This document shows, piece by piece, positions 22,431-33,889 of a stretch of DNA of 64,000 bases. This DNA is from Saturnia japonica (Eukaryota > Arthropoda > Insecta > Lepidoptera > Saturniidae). The notes below the pieces were generated by a model. It searched no databases, was not told the DNA's origin, and saw only the letters and a list, made by a program, of their open reading frames with translations. Both the position numbers and the translations under genes were made by a program. The DNA lies in contig CM065323.1 of the NCBI GenBank assembly GCA_033032175.1, forward strand, positions 6,634,001-6,698,000, read 5' to 3'. Within the stretch, counting starts at the first letter, position 1. Every line of letters starts with the position of its first letter.

Positions 22431-23955
22431 ATGGGAGTGCTATCTTGACAACTATCGTAAGCGTGCTAATACTCAAGTTGCGAACCCGTCTTATTTTTCC
22501 TTTTTATTAATGTTTGATTCAACTCCGATAAGTTCTGTAAAAAAAAAAATTAAGTTTATTCATCGCCAAGCACGAGAAATGACGAAAAATTAAAATTAAT
22601 GATGTTTAATTTCAAAGGTTTATTTTTTTAGTTTGATTTCTCTGTGTGAAATTTATTGATAAAAAAATGTCTGTTAGCTTGTTTTTCATTATGTTAAATA
22701 AGATTTAAACACTAAATTTAAAACAACGTTGAAATTTATCGACATCAATATTTTCATTAGGTCACAGCACTATCGAATTCTTTAGCTCTGCATTAAAATC
22801 GCGCTCTTTCTTAGGTATTGCTTATTCCGAGATTTACGTAACCAATTATTATCAGCTGTCCTTTACAGGTCTTCGCTCTATCTAACCTTCACTATGTACA
22901 TCGTGACGATATTCACACTTGACAAGCAATGACTTATTTAAAAAAATATCACGCTTAAAATGACAATATTAACGTATTGGTATTGATTGTTTAATCATAA
23001 TCAGATAACTGGACCTATAAATATTCAATGCGATCAATTCACTTTAACCGTTAAAATTCAGTAATTATCGCAAACAATTCATTTATCGTTTCGAATGTAT
23101 TAAATATTGAAATTAATGGAAATATAATCGACTATATCTCGACGGTCGTATCGGAAAGTATTCTGTTCTGTGAATTCAATTGCTCGAAAAACGGGTCTGT
23201 GGTTTAAATGGATTACAAAAGAGCTTTAGGCTGGTCCCGACTGAAGGATCGCATATTTCATGACCGATACTGTAGTATCATATTTCTCTATATATTGTTT
23301 CTCAAAGATGTTACGTGAAAACACCATATTTCACTCAATTCTTCATCAAAATTAATGATTCAAACATCACTTTGAAGCCTATGATGAAAATTCGTCAACC
23401 ATCAACAGCTGGCATTCTTAATGATAACGTTCTTAATTACTTTTTAACGAAACATTAATTTTAAATATGTTCCTCACTTTTTATTTATTAGTGAGAAATA
23501 TAAATAATAAGCTTTCAAATGATGTTTGAATTGTTAATTATTTAGATGATTAATTACCACAAAAAACATCTAAAGTTAGAAAAAAAATCAACTAATATCT
23601 AGGAAACTCCATGTATTAAAAATCTGTTTAGTGTTCGATTATATTTTTAGATTCTACTGATATTGATAATATGCGAAATATTCACACTGGTTAGCTTGTA
23701 AACTTATTTAAGACACTTCCCAAAAAAAGCAAAACATTACAAGTTAAAATAAAAATAAAAACTCGAGAGGTGTCGAGGGACACCGTCAGTAACGAAATTA
23801 TATTCGCTATATATTTTTAATAAATAAATTATAAACTTAATCGTTACCTACATACGATGAATTTTGAATGTACTGAATTAATTTCTAATTTGTTTATATT
23901 TTTATAATAATAATTAATAATAAAATATTTATTTTCATAACTTTATAAAGAAGAA
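22431..23955. other. Unassigned AT-rich DNA
   Basis: No gene, RNA or known repeat recognised in about 1.5 kb. Confidence 0.4.
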
Positions 23956-23959
23956 CATT

Positions 23960-24106
23960 ATGCGAATCGCAAATGAATGGAACTCTCTATCCGCGTTTGT
24001 TTTTTCTTATTCAATAGAAGTCTTCAAAAGAAGAGTGAATCAGTTTTTACTGAGCGATCGCGTACCATCCTCGTCCTCGTCTTCACTTTCCATCAGGTGT
24101 GACTGA
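23960..24106 (+). pseudogene. LINE polyprotein C-terminal fragment
   Basis: A 48-codon frame reads MRIANEWNSLSAFVF, then EVFKRRVNQFLLSDRVPS, a serine run, and ends at TGA. The pattern (A/N)-x-x-WNSLP-x-x-(V/I)F...FK-x-+V-x-x-(L/F)L closes many insect non-LTR polyproteins. It is much shorter than any complete ORF2 and has no upstream coding remnant, so it is a 5'-truncated copy. Confidence 0.55.
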
Positions 24107-25296
24107 GGCCAAGCGTCGAGCAGTTAATAATTTTAAAAAAAGTTTTAGAAATCATACTATATAAGTATGTATGTTTTTTTAGTGTTGGTCCTGTCAGTAA
24201 ATTTTTTTCAGTTTAGCTCCCACCCCGCAATAAGTAACTTCGTTACAATAGTAGTTTAAAAAGTTATTTTAAAGACAATTTACATAAAGCATAATTTTAA
24301 ATTCATTGCGTATTTGTTTCATATCGACAAGTAAAAAGTTTGAATGGTGTACGATTATGAAAGGAATTGCATCACAAGCAACGCATTGTCCTTACATCGT
24401 TTGAAACGAGTGGGTATATGGCGTCATATAAATCAATTTTGACCCGCATACAGTATTATTGAGCGAATGAACCGCCGGTCAGTAATTACGCAAATAAAGG
24501 ACTAGCTAGCTACGTGTCGTTGAACTGGCCGGGAGTATCGGCGCGGCGCGGCGCGGCGTGGTGGGCTGTGTGCCTGTTCAATTGTTCCCACACAGCTTTA
24601 TTCACAAATGCGCTTTTATGTACCCGATAATGGAGATTAATAATGTTTCAGCGTTAGTAAATTAGTATTGCTTTGGAAATGTTTTTAATCTGATTCATTA
24701 ATGATAGTGACCGTTGTCTTACTGGTGTGCAAGCCTCGGGGCAGCTGCTTATATACTGGCTAATTCCAAAACTTGACAAACCAAAACAAAGTTTTCCTAT
24801 GGCCTGGTGGTTGCGATTCACTGCGATTGATTACAGGATATACACCTATTGTTTCTTTTTGTCATTTCGTCCTCTTATCTTAAGAATAAACAAAATATTA
24901 GGGGATTTGATACGATCCACCTCTCTTCCCGTTAATGCGTCGCATGATAAGGTAATGATATCATACAAAGGTGAGTGGTATGATGATTATGAGTATATAT
25001 AGTCAGTAATTAAAGTATATTAAACGACTTAAGATTGGCCACAGTGTGATTTGCAAGATTATCAAAAGACTTAATAGCTGATTCATTGTTTAATCATTCG
25101 AAAAGATTGAATGGAGAAACGAACCCAAAGGATTTCGTAGAGCATCAAATGATTCAAACTCTACAAATCAATCTGGGGCAGTACTGAAGCAGATGTTCAA
25201 AAGTATGGTGGTGCATGCAGCATGGTAGCTATCCCATCGGATACAATTTTCGTTTTCTACCGCTAGCTTAAAGTGATATGTATAGTAGCCAAGCAT
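24107..25296. other. Unassigned DNA with a short GC-rich run
   Basis: No gene recognised. The 91-codon frame at 24,727-25,002 has no domain. A (GCGCG)n-like GC run is listed separately. Confidence 0.4.
24539..24560. repeat. GC-rich simple repeat
   Basis: GCGCG-type pentamers are repeated about four times. It stands out against about two-thirds AT surroundings, but I see no associated gene start. Confidence 0.7.
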
Positions 25297-25460
25297 CGGT
25301 CTAGAAATATTTCAAGACCGATACTGTTCCCAATGTTGTCCAGGTGGACCCCCAGGGGTCCACGGGAGACACGACGGGGTTTACGTAGGAGAGATATAAA
25401 AATTGGGGTTCACAATTCGTAAGCGGGGGTCCACGAAAATTTATGTGCTTTCGATGGTGA
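25297..25460. repeat. Palindrome-rich unassigned repeat beside the mariner
   Basis: Two short palindromes are visible. One is a 24-bp near-palindrome at 25,297-25,320 (CGGTCTAGAAAT against ATTTCAAGACCG, one mismatch). The other is an 18-bp inverted repeat at 25,345-25,362, TGGACCCC and GGGGTCCA around CA. GGGGGTCCACG recurs at about 25,427. This GGTCCACG-rich style is seen in some hAT element 3' regions, but I cannot assign it. Confidence 0.4.
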
Positions 25461-25509
25461 ATAACTAAAATGTTGGCTTGACTTTACCTATCAATGTAGG
25501 CAGATAATA

Positions 25510-25540
25510 TTAGGTCTTTACCTATGAAATTGCCGTTTTG
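25510..25540 (+). repeat. mariner left terminal inverted repeat
   Basis: About 31 bp, TTAGGTCTTTACCTATGAAA onwards to CCGTTTTG. It is the transposase binding end nearest the 3' end of the transposase gene. Confidence 0.85.
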
Positions 25541-25586
25541 TATGAAAAAATTTAAATGAATTTTTTTCATGTATTTTTTATTTGTA

Positions 25587-26579
25587 TTAATCGAAGTAAT
25601 CACCCATGCATTCAATGCATCTTTGCCAGCGCAGTGGCAGTTTATTGATGCCCTTCTTAAAGAAATCAGCTGGACGAGAGGCAACAAATTCTTCAAAGGC
25701 ATTTTGTACTGCCTCTCGGGTATTGAATTTTTTCCCCGCCAAGGAGTTATCCAAATTCTGGAAAAAGTAGTAGTCTGTAGGCGCAAGGTCTGGTGAGTAG
25801 GGCGGATGACGGAGAACTTCCAACCCCAGTTCTTGCAACTTGGAGACCGTCTGCTGTGCAGTATGAGGTCGCGCGTTGTCATGCAGGAGCAGCGGAGACG
25901 AGCGATTGACCAATGCTGGTTGGAGATGTGCCAGCTTCTCCATCATTGTGTTCAGTTCTTCACAGTACAATCTGCAGTAATGCTCACCCCGTTTGGTAAG
26001 AAGCTGTGATGAATCACACCGGCGCTAGACCATCAAACAGTGACCGTCACTTTTCTAGGGGTAAGTTTTTTTCGTTTAGGGCATTGTTTAGGTGCTGAAC
26101 CAGGATCCAACCAACTTGCTGAGTGCTTGCGGTTATCAAACAGAATCCATTTTTCATCGCAGGTAACAATGCGGTTCAAAATTCTTTCATTTGTGTGTTT
26201 GTTAAGCAGTGCAAGGCACGTCTCGACGCGTACTTCGCGCTGGCGATCATTAAGTTCGTGGGGCACCCATTTGTCAAGCTTTTTTACCTTGCCAATTTGA
26301 CGCAATTGGACCAATATTGTTTTGACGCTAACGTCGAAAGCTGCCGCTAATTCACCCGTAGATTGTGTATCATCAGCTTCCACAATCGCCTTTAATTCGT
26401 CATTGTCGACCAGTCTTCGGACGACCGCGAGGTTCATTTTTCAGGTCGAAATTCCCAGAACGGAAGCGAGCAAACCAATAACAGGTGGTGCGTTGGTTTG
26501 TAGTGTTAGCTCCTTAAATGTCGTTGATGTTGCGTGCTGCTTGTGCCGCGTTGCTGCCACGACGGTACTCATATTCCAT
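25587..26579 (-). pseudogene. mariner transposase, broken
   Basis: Cut-and-paste DNA transposase acting at TA sites in the nucleus. From ATG at 26,579 it reads MEYEYRRGSNAAQAARNIND, then TAA at 26,514-26,516. Beyond it come WFARFRSGNFDLKNEPRGRP and a frameshift near 26,410. The next frame has ELAAAFDVSVKTI (second helix-turn-helix), the mariner linker WVPHEL, and CDEKW with the first catalytic D. TGA at 26,033-26,035 precedes WSSAGVIHHSF; a second frameshift lies near 25,975. The last frame carries HDNARPH (second D) and YSPDLAPTDYYFF, whose final D lies 34 residues after the second, and ends GDYFD at 25,587. All three acidic residues survive, but two stops and two frameshifts block expression. 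About 330 codons, slightly below the usual 345. Confidence 0.9.
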
Positions 26580-26764
26580 AATTACTCGAATTTTTACGTA
26601 TCCATGATGACAAAAAAGATTGAAATGCGATTAAAATGTAACACTAATCAATAAACAAATTACTACTTTTGGAAAAACAATTCCATGTTTTTGAAATAAA
26701 ATTAATTTGAAAGTAGAATTCTTAGCCAAACAAAAATTATTTTGATTTGAAATGGCCAGTACTG

Positions 26765-26795
26765 CAGAACGGCAATTTCATAGGTAAAGACCTAT
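26765..26795 (-). repeat. mariner right terminal inverted repeat
   Basis: Reverse complement of the left end with two differences (first base and position 29). It lies upstream of the transposase start. Confidence 0.85.
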
Positions 26796-26797
26796 TA

Positions 26798-29700
26798 TTT
26801 TAAGAAGCTTAGCGACTGTTACTTGTAAAAACTTGCATATTCCATATTCAGTACAAAGTATCGAAACTTGCAAAAGCATATAAATAAATATTAGCTATAA
26901 TAAAAAGCAATAAACTAGTAAGTAAATATTTCTAAAACGTTAAACATTTATGGTACTTTTTGAAGATATGGAGCTAGATTCAGAAAATTTCATGACTACA
27001 TGCATCAGTCATGACAAAATTCGGGATGGATGATGGGATGCCCTTAGAAAATAATTTTTATTTTTGTTGAAGTTTAATTGGAATCAGAGTGTTGAATTAT
27101 TATAAATTGTATCGTAGAAAATTATTTTATTTACAATACCTAATTACGTATTAAATTTCATTTGGCAAGATGTTCGCTTTGTGGTCGCGGAACATTAAAA
27201 TAATTTATCCATTTATAATAATTTCACTAGATTAGGATTCCATGTTATTTTAATAAATGTATAAAATTTAATATAATGTTTTTTTAAAGCTTTTTACTTA
27301 GCAAAACCTAAGTAGTTCTAGTCAAGAACAATTACATCTGTCAAAACATTTGAATTTGGTGAATCTGTAAAAAAATCAAAATTCAAAAGAATATTAGGTC
27401 TACCCAAAACAGTAAAAATGGTAAGGGGTATATGCGAGAAAGAAGTTTGAGGGTCATTGGCTCTAGATTTATATAAAAACTTACATTCAGTTTGATAATA
27501 AAAGGCTATAGTGTCACAATGGAATATTTTTCTGTTGGCATATGTTAGTTAACACGACATAACAACTCCTAAACATGAAAAGAAAACTTCACAGAGCTTA
27601 AAATAATAAATAAATAAAATGTAATATGCATTCAGCAGTATATTACACAATATTCTCATTTAGCGAGATGTCGTTACAATTTAGAGCTATGAGCAAGAGA
27701 GATGTAATAAAAAAAGTTGCACAAAAGAAAATTGTATTTCGTCGGAATTCGTTCTGACAAAAAACGTTCTTCATAATGCGACGATTACTAAGCTGCGTCG
27801 ACGAATGAGACTAGAGATTTCCTTTTAGGACTGTCTCATGGATATACTATATTTTTGAAGTAATAAGTACTGTAATCTAATAAGGCGCCAGCTTTGTGAG
27901 CAGCGGGATATAATTATTACGAACGGGATTAAGTAACGTTTATTTTTATGAGAATTAATTAGGATGATACTTTTATACCCGTGGGTATTTAAACGCCGTT
28001 TACACCAAAAGAATTTATTCGTACTAAAAGGGTGCAAGAAGGGCAAACTCACTGATACAGGTGTTGTTATCGGTCGCAATCGCAGACCAGAGAAAATGTC
28101 TATATTTGTTTGTAATTTAGTTATATTATAGCTTTCTTATCTGTATTGCTTTTTGTGTTCGCTTTGATGTCCTATATAAAATAGTCCCCGTTAGGAATAT
28201 GGCTCGCTTAAATATCAAAATTAATTAAGGTTAAGGTTAGAAATTTTCAGACTGAACTTGATACAGCTATGAGGCATTCATATAATGAGGCAGTTTATTT
28301 TTACAAATTGTTTGCTTGCTAAAGTAATCGAACTGAAAAGTTTTCAACGTGTGTGTGTTCCGCGCGATCGCAACGTCAAGTCTCTTTTTACGAATTTATG
28401 CTCGATGTTCGAAGTGAATTATAGACTTTTCAGGTAATTTTTATTTATCTTCTAAAATAGTGTATTTTTTATACAGATCGTAACAATAAAAAAGTTATTG
28501 AAGCCACATATTTACTTTCAGTTAATAATGTTACTCATTAAATTATGTAAATTTAAAGCCCTAACGTTATTCATTTGTACCGTATTCTGCTTTTAAAGGA
28601 TCATCGAACGAACATAGCGATGTAATAATTTTGGTATGAATATTTTATCGCTATTAATCCACATTCAGTTAGCCGTGTATTCAGTATTAACGTTTATGGA
28701 TGGCTATGGACGTTAGCGCAATTAACTCTATAAAATTGTTAATTCACAAACATAAAATCCAATAAATAAACTTACGTATATGACAGCTGTCATATACAAA
28801 TTGCGAGAAAAACGTTCTTGAATTCATAACTGTGCTCTAAGGTAACCTATTTCTCAACAAATCGGTAAAGGTTCGGATCTAAACGCTCGATTTAAATGAA
28901 TGAAAATCGGGCTGAAAGTCGAAAAGCTCTCAAAGAACCGAAGTGGGTTGAGGGTGGCCGTTTTTCCCATTCACAGGCGGTCTTGTGAAAGAACTCAGAA
29001 AAAAATCACTCGGAATTATCCGAGTTAACTCCGCGTGAAATCTTTACATTAATCTTCCAACTGGATCCCTATTCTAGAGAAAAAATTGTGGCGACATCAA
29101 AGTGATTTCATGCAGGTGAGATGATTAAAAACTAAATATAAATATATTGATGACCACCTTCAGGGGCTACCGGTCAGAGTGCCTGAGACAATTTTAGATG
29201 AAAATTATATACATATATCTTCATCCTAGCATGTAAGTGTAATGATCAGATTCCATCTAGAGTCGTGAGTTGTTTGGCCCGTAAATGACATCCGTGCCCA
29301 ATTTTTGCTAATTCAATGTGGAATGAAGAATATTTCTTAACACAAGCTCACTTTTCCTGTGTTATTTTTTTGTTGGAATTACTATAAATCTTTTTCTTAG
29401 CAAGAAGAGCTTCGTAGACAGGTAGCCAAAGTATAACATGAAGTGTGATTAATTTCACCGCAATAAAACTTCATAGTGTAGACTTTTTGTTACAATATTA
29501 AAAAATATACTCATATTTTTTCTCAATGCGTTTGAAAAAGTATAAATTTAAATAACAATATTGATTCATCTTGCGACAAATTAGTTCATTACACTTGTAC
29601 ATAAGGGCTAAAGGCGACTCGTCTGCCGTCGCGGGTTGGCGCGGCGTGTGCGCGTCGAACGGAATGCAGTTGTTAAGAATGCAGCCCGTCAAGTTCCACC

Positions 29701-29874
29701 AGGTCCTTTAGTGGAATGAACTTGAACGAATTGATTCAATTTTTGATATTACCTAATTTAACCTCGATACTTTTCATTTGTTTTTTACATAGTTGTTAAC
29801 CCAGATTTGTGATTCCATATTATGATGACTGACCCAACTGACGCAACAGTTTATCTAAATTCATAGGTACTGTA
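26798..29874. other. Unassigned AT-rich DNA
   Basis: About 3 kb with no gene, RNA or element I can name. Frames at 27,825-28,079 and 29,498-29,692 show no motifs. Confidence 0.4.
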
Positions 29875-30625
29875 CTAGCGGTGTGCCCGCAACTCCGCAC
29901 GCGTTTGTTAACGCAGTAGTTATTATACATCCCGAAATTTTATTTTTACTCATATTGTTGACAATTTGTATGCTGTATCAATTGAGAAGAAGCATGTGTT
30001 TCCCGTGTACAATTTTCATCAAAATCAATCGAACACAATTGATAAAGTATAAAAAATTTCAATATTACTTTTAGAAATAGTAAAAAATGATAATTTACAG
30101 AAAACTCTTATTTCTTGACCGAGTTTGATGAAATTTGGTACACGGTAAGTAAGTATAAGTCATTAATTTTCAATAACACTTTTAGGAAAAGTAAAAAAAG
30201 GTTTTCCAAAAATTTTAAATTTCATTAACTCTAAACCGATTTTGGTAAAATTTTAAACGCAGGAAGTACGAGTAATATGTAATTGATGGGCTGTTAGAAT
30301 TGTCAACATTACTTCTAGAAATAAAAAAAAGAAGTTAAAAAAAATCAATTTTCATCAATTCTGATCAAATTTAGTAAACGGGAACCATACATCATACCAT
30401 ATTGGAGAGGCTATAAGAATCTTTACCAATGGATTAGAAATCGTAGTATAGAATAAGAATTTCCAACCGATTTTAATAAAAACTGTAGATACACGGGAAA
30501 TACATGTCACTTCATAATTGATACGGCATATGAATTCTCAACAATATGAGTAAAAATAAAGTTACGGGGTGTAAATAACTACTGCGTAGTAACAAACGCG
30601 TGCAGAGCCGCGGGTACACCGCTAG
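29875..30625. mobile_element. Head-to-head Helitron-like pair (family HL) with internal repeat units
   Basis: A 751-bp palindromic structure. The left end starts CTAGCGGTGTGCCCGC and contains CCGCACGCGTTTGTTAACG; the right end is its reverse complement with few changes (AACAAACGCGTGCAGAGCCG, ending TACACCGCTAG). The arms match over about 60 bp. The left arm is followed by one plus-oriented unit (CCGTGTACAATTTTCATCAA near 29,998). The rest holds about four minus-oriented units of roughly 110-120 bp. The outer ends look like Helitron 3' ends: CTAG next to T, with a short CGCG hairpin upstream. The single-ended copies are at 58,020 and 60,083, so two inverted copies joined is the best reading. 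Confidence 0.6.
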
Positions 30626-30744
30626 TATAGAATATATGTAGTATTTGGTCCGACAACAACTGGTCTTAGAACTGTTTTTACAGTAATTATGACTGTAAGA
30701 CCTTTGACTTCAAAAAAAGAAGGAAGGTTACTCAATTTGAATGT

Positions 30745-30915
30745 ATTTTTATGGTTGTTCAGTCATAACTTCTTTGTTTATTAACCGATTTGGATGATTC
30801 TTTTTTTCTTGGATAGTGGATGTCTTAAGGATGTGGTCCCAATTTAATTTAATTCAACTTCGAAGATACACCAGGGAACACTTCAAAATCATTGAACTGG
30901 GTTTTCTTTATTGTT
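30745..30915 (+). repeat. Dispersed repeat family E, copy
   Basis: It contains ACCGATTTGGATGATTCTTT, TTTTCTTGGATAG and AACTTCGAAGATACACCAGG, then GAACACTTCAAAATCATTGAA. The segment is almost identical at 62,755-62,870, so the family is comparatively young. No termini, tail or protein are visible. Confidence 0.7.
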
Positions 30916-31739
30916 AAAAATCGCCATGTTATATTAGTCCAGATTAATGTAAACTAAGTCGGTTTCATTTCCAAAGTATAGCTTATACCTGTCATGTAAA
31001 CGTATTTTTAAAATTACATCTATATGTACATCCGATTATAGTAAATGAGTTGTATTTTCTTGGTCGCAGAGTTGACATTATCATAACATGAAGAACGTTT
31101 CTTGGCGCGTAATATCTGTCAGTAACTATTTGATGCTATGTGAATTGAAGTTGATATGGTTATTTCGGATATGAAATATTACAAATTAACCTATGTCTAC
31201 AACATCCATTTTACGCGATTTTTTTTCTTTTTACTTTTCATTATGTGACCAGTTATTAAAAAGGATATCCCAACCAACCGTAATAGGCGAAGATATGCAC
31301 CTGTGGTATCCAAAGCTCCCACCTTTCATTGTCTAATTTGTCAGCTCTTCTTTACCAATTGAATACTCATAGCCGAAGTTGTTAAAAGTATCATAGTTTT
31401 CGATCATTGACGTCATCTCATCGATAGCTAGTGTTGTTTATTTATTATTTTTATAGATTATAATTGTTTGTACTACGTAAAGATAATACCGTAATTATGT
31501 ATTAAAGGTTCTTAAAAACGTGCTGAACGATTGACCTTTATCATTCGTCACGATGGGTAGGTAATATGGTATCATTAGGGTAATATAAAGTATAGGGCAC
31601 AATGTTTTAGATTTCTGATAAAATCTATTCAAAAGCAGCTAAGTCGTGTTAGTAAATTTTTTAACTTGCAGAAATGTAAGTGTGCTATTTCAGATAACGA
31701 CAAAAATACAATCACAGATTTTGCTGTTGATCGATTAAA
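30916..31739. other. Unassigned AT-rich DNA
   Basis: No gene or known repeat recognised. Confidence 0.4.
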
Positions 31740-31992
31740 CTAGCTGTAGACCGCGGTTTTACACGTGTTAAGTTTATTCGACCAGCTCTCTAACACGCCG
31801 ATATCAATGCACCGTTCTACTAGCTAGATTGCTTCGTGTTCATAGTTACTGATCCACTTGTTACGGTTGCAGCGTGAAGTTATATACCTTATAACCTTCC
31901 ACAAAAATAGGCTTTAAAATTTAAAAAGAATTTTCCAAATCTGACATGCAGTACAAGAGATTAGCGAATTCACAAAAAAAAAAAAAAAAAAC
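31740..31992 (-). mobile_element. Helitron-like element, family HF
   Basis: The left edge is CTAG (31,740-31,743) followed by CTGTAGACCGCGG, which on the minus strand is a CCGCGG...CAGCTAG end. The interior has GTTAAGTTTATTCGACCAGC, GCAGCGTGAAGTTATATACC and AAATCTGACATG, shared with 4407-4705. A poly-A run of about 19 bp at 31,974-31,992 marks the other side. Confidence 0.5.
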
Positions 31993-32042
31993 GTTATACG
32001 TACCTATACCACAAACCTTATAATATATTTTAATTAAAACTA

Positions 32043-32125
32043 TTTAAATTTTGCCAAGCCACGGTGCAGCTATAAAACCCGTCTGAGGCTCCAGGACTCT
32101 TATAAATAACAGTATAGTCGGTTGT
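32043..32125 (-). repeat. Family G repeat, single unit
   Basis: The minus strand reads CGACTATACTGTTATTTATA, then GGAGCCTCAGACGGGTTTTA and TAGCTGCACCGTGGCTTGG. It is the same order of words as the tandem units at 3225-3393. Confidence 0.5.
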
Positions 32126-32571
32126 AAAAAAAAATGATTTGTCATAAAGTTTAACTATCAAATAATTCAATTGTTCATAAAATATTTAACAAAAATATAA
32201 TCTTGGAATTTGATAAAGGTTTAAAGAAAATTTAAATCAGAGACCAAATCAAATGTACACCACGCCTAAAACCTTAGCAATTGTTGCCGTATACCGTAAT
32301 CCTTGAGCCGCTCACTCGGGTATCGAATCAACTCGATTGCCAGTTTCACAACCCACAAGTGGGCCAAGTACGCTTCCTTTCTGTCTATTCACCGTGCTTG
32401 TTGTTTGCTATGATTCATGTTATTAGACACTGAGACGTCAATACGGATATTATTACTAACTGTAGAAAACAATAAATAATTTAAACACACTTAATATGTA
32501 GTAATAGATAATTGGACAGAAAACAGAAAGTAATTTCGTCCGGGCTATTCATTTTTTTTAAATTATTTAAA

Positions 32572-33095
32572 CTAGCTGTGCCCGCGGCTTTGCTCACGTG
32601 GACTAGAAAATGCCATCGATCGCGCACACGCTCCCGCTCTCGGTTATTTAAAAAACAAAAATTCTTATTACAGATGATACTTAGAAGATAGACATATATA
32701 CTGTCGCTGACTTTTTTTGGTCTCTTTAATGTCTAAAATTGTGTAGTATATTAATTTGATATATATCTTATGATTTACACTGCGTAAGCTATTAAAGCGC
32801 TCGAATCGATTCATCATGTCCAGTTTTTTTTTATTTGCGCGGATCCCTAATAGTTTTCTAAAATAAAAGTAGCTAAGTTACTCTTTGTTACTCAGCTATC
32901 TAACAATGAAAGTCCCGTCAAAAAAATTCAACCGTTTCGGAGATTAACCGGAACAAACAGACAAACAGACATACAGACAAAAATTTTAAAAATGGGTTTT
33001 TGTTATATGTATCGTATATATCTTCATATGCATTTAGTACAAAGCTGTTATTTTGATATTACAAACAGACACTTCAATTTTATTAATTTTATAGA
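32572..33095 (-). mobile_element. Helitron-like element, family HA, full length
   Basis: On the minus strand it starts TCTATAAAATTAATAAAATT at 33,095 with A outside, and ends ACAGCTAG at 32,572 with T outside. A 5' TC, 3' CTAG and insertion between A and T are Helitron hallmarks. The 3' end has GAGCAAAGCCGCGGGCACAG. The element is about 524 bp and non-coding. The interior matches 40,211-40,744. Confidence 0.65.
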
Positions 33096-33258
33096 TATAA
33101 TTAGGGTTTTAACACAATCACATGTGATGTTAATTGACGATGCGTCTGAAGATAGTAATTAATATGCAACGCCTAGAAGGACTGGCTCTCAAGTGTAGCT
33201 AACTAAATATCTATACTAATATAATTATATACCTATATACACATACATATATATTAGA

Positions 33259-33325
33259 CTAGCTGTGCCCCACGGTTTGTGTAATTTTTAAAAATTAACA
33301 CGGGTGAAACCATGGGGCAAGGTAG
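33259..33325. repeat. Palindromic pair of Helitron-like ends
   Basis: CTAGCTGTGCCCCACGGTTT is followed after about 25 bp by a near reverse complement, AAACCATGGGGCAAGGTAG. It looks like two 3' ends fused head to head with the interior lost, or an extremely short inverted element. Confidence 0.45.
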
Positions 33326-33450
33326 TACTTATAATAATAGGTGCTTGATTAAAGATTTTTAGTTTGAAGGTAGGCGTGTGATAGACCGTCGTGCATCCGA
33401 GTACGCCGTACCATCATGCAATGTTTTCCTCCCAATATTTTTACATTGTT

Positions 33451-33781
33451 GAAGCAATGATGGCTCAGTTGGTAGCGTGTACGGACTCTGCGACGATCGA
33501 CGTGAGTTCGAATCTCTGCAATGACCCTGAGCTTTCGGTGAAGGAAAACATCGTGATGAGACCATAGCATGGTGGTAGGGCTTTTTCTAATGCCCATCTG
33601 GCTAGCTACCACCCTCAAGTTGAAAATCTGTCGCCAAGCACCAATAGGTGTGTTCCGGCATCTATACTTGAGAGCCAGTCTTCCACTAGGCTTAACGAGT
33701 TACCATCTTGGGTTACATCGTTACTTAAGGTCAGGTGAGATTGTGATTATAACTCTAAATCTATAATAAAAATAATAAAAA
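33451..33781 (+). mobile_element. tRNA-derived SINE, family C, best copy
   Basis: The head has a near-perfect A box TGGCTCAGTTGG (33,461-33,472) and B box AGTTCGAATCTC (33,505-33,516). The body runs through GTGAAGGAAAACATCGTGATG, CCCTCAAGTTGAAAATCTGT, GTGTTCCGGCATCTATACTT and AGAGCCAGTC, and ends in an (ATAAAA)n-like tail. Frames on either strand here are translations of the SINE. It is immediately followed by an inverted head fragment. Confidence 0.8.
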
Positions 33782-33799
33782 CATCGACAACTCGAGCTT

Positions 33800-33872
33800 A
33801 TTTAGAGATTCGAACTCACGTCAGCGAACGCGGTGTCCGTAAACGTTATCATTGAACTATCATTGCTTCATT
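33800..33872 (-). mobile_element. SINE family C head fragment, inverted
   Basis: The minus strand reads GAAGCAATGATAGTTCAATG, then ACGGACACCGCG and GACGTGAGTTCGAATCTC, so only the tRNA-like head is present. It faces the tail of the preceding copy. Confidence 0.6.
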
Positions 33873-33889
33873 TGCTATTATTTCTAATA

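Larger units (their letters stand above)
25510..26795 (-). mobile_element. mariner element (DD34D), full-length but inactive
   Basis: The element is 1286 bp, typical of mariner. Terminal inverted repeats of about 31 bp, starting TTAGGTCTTTACCTATGAAA on the left and ATAGGTCTTTACCTATGAAA on the right, differ at only two positions. TA at 25,508-25,509 and 26,796-26,797 is the expected target duplication. The transposase is on the minus strand. Nearly identical ends with a broken transposase suggest a modestly aged insertion. The exact subfamily is not assigned. Confidence 0.9.

Noticed and set aside
24539..24620. GC-rich run as a promoter or CpG-rich exon
   Set aside because: It is a simple GCGCG repeat with no adjacent coding frame or splice pattern I could support.
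25484..26654. Plus-strand and overlapping minus-strand frames across the mariner
   Set aside because: They are shadows of the transposase in other frames and show no motif.
29875..30625. Conventional terminal-inverted-repeat transposon with TA duplication
   Set aside because: TA does flank both ends (shared with the CTAG edges), but single-armed relatives elsewhere and Helitron-style ends make a joined pair more likely. The alternative is kept open in the findings.
33461..33530. Possible tRNA gene (good A and B boxes)
   Set aside because: It is followed directly by a SINE body and tail present in several other copies, so it is the head of a SINE and not a free tRNA gene.
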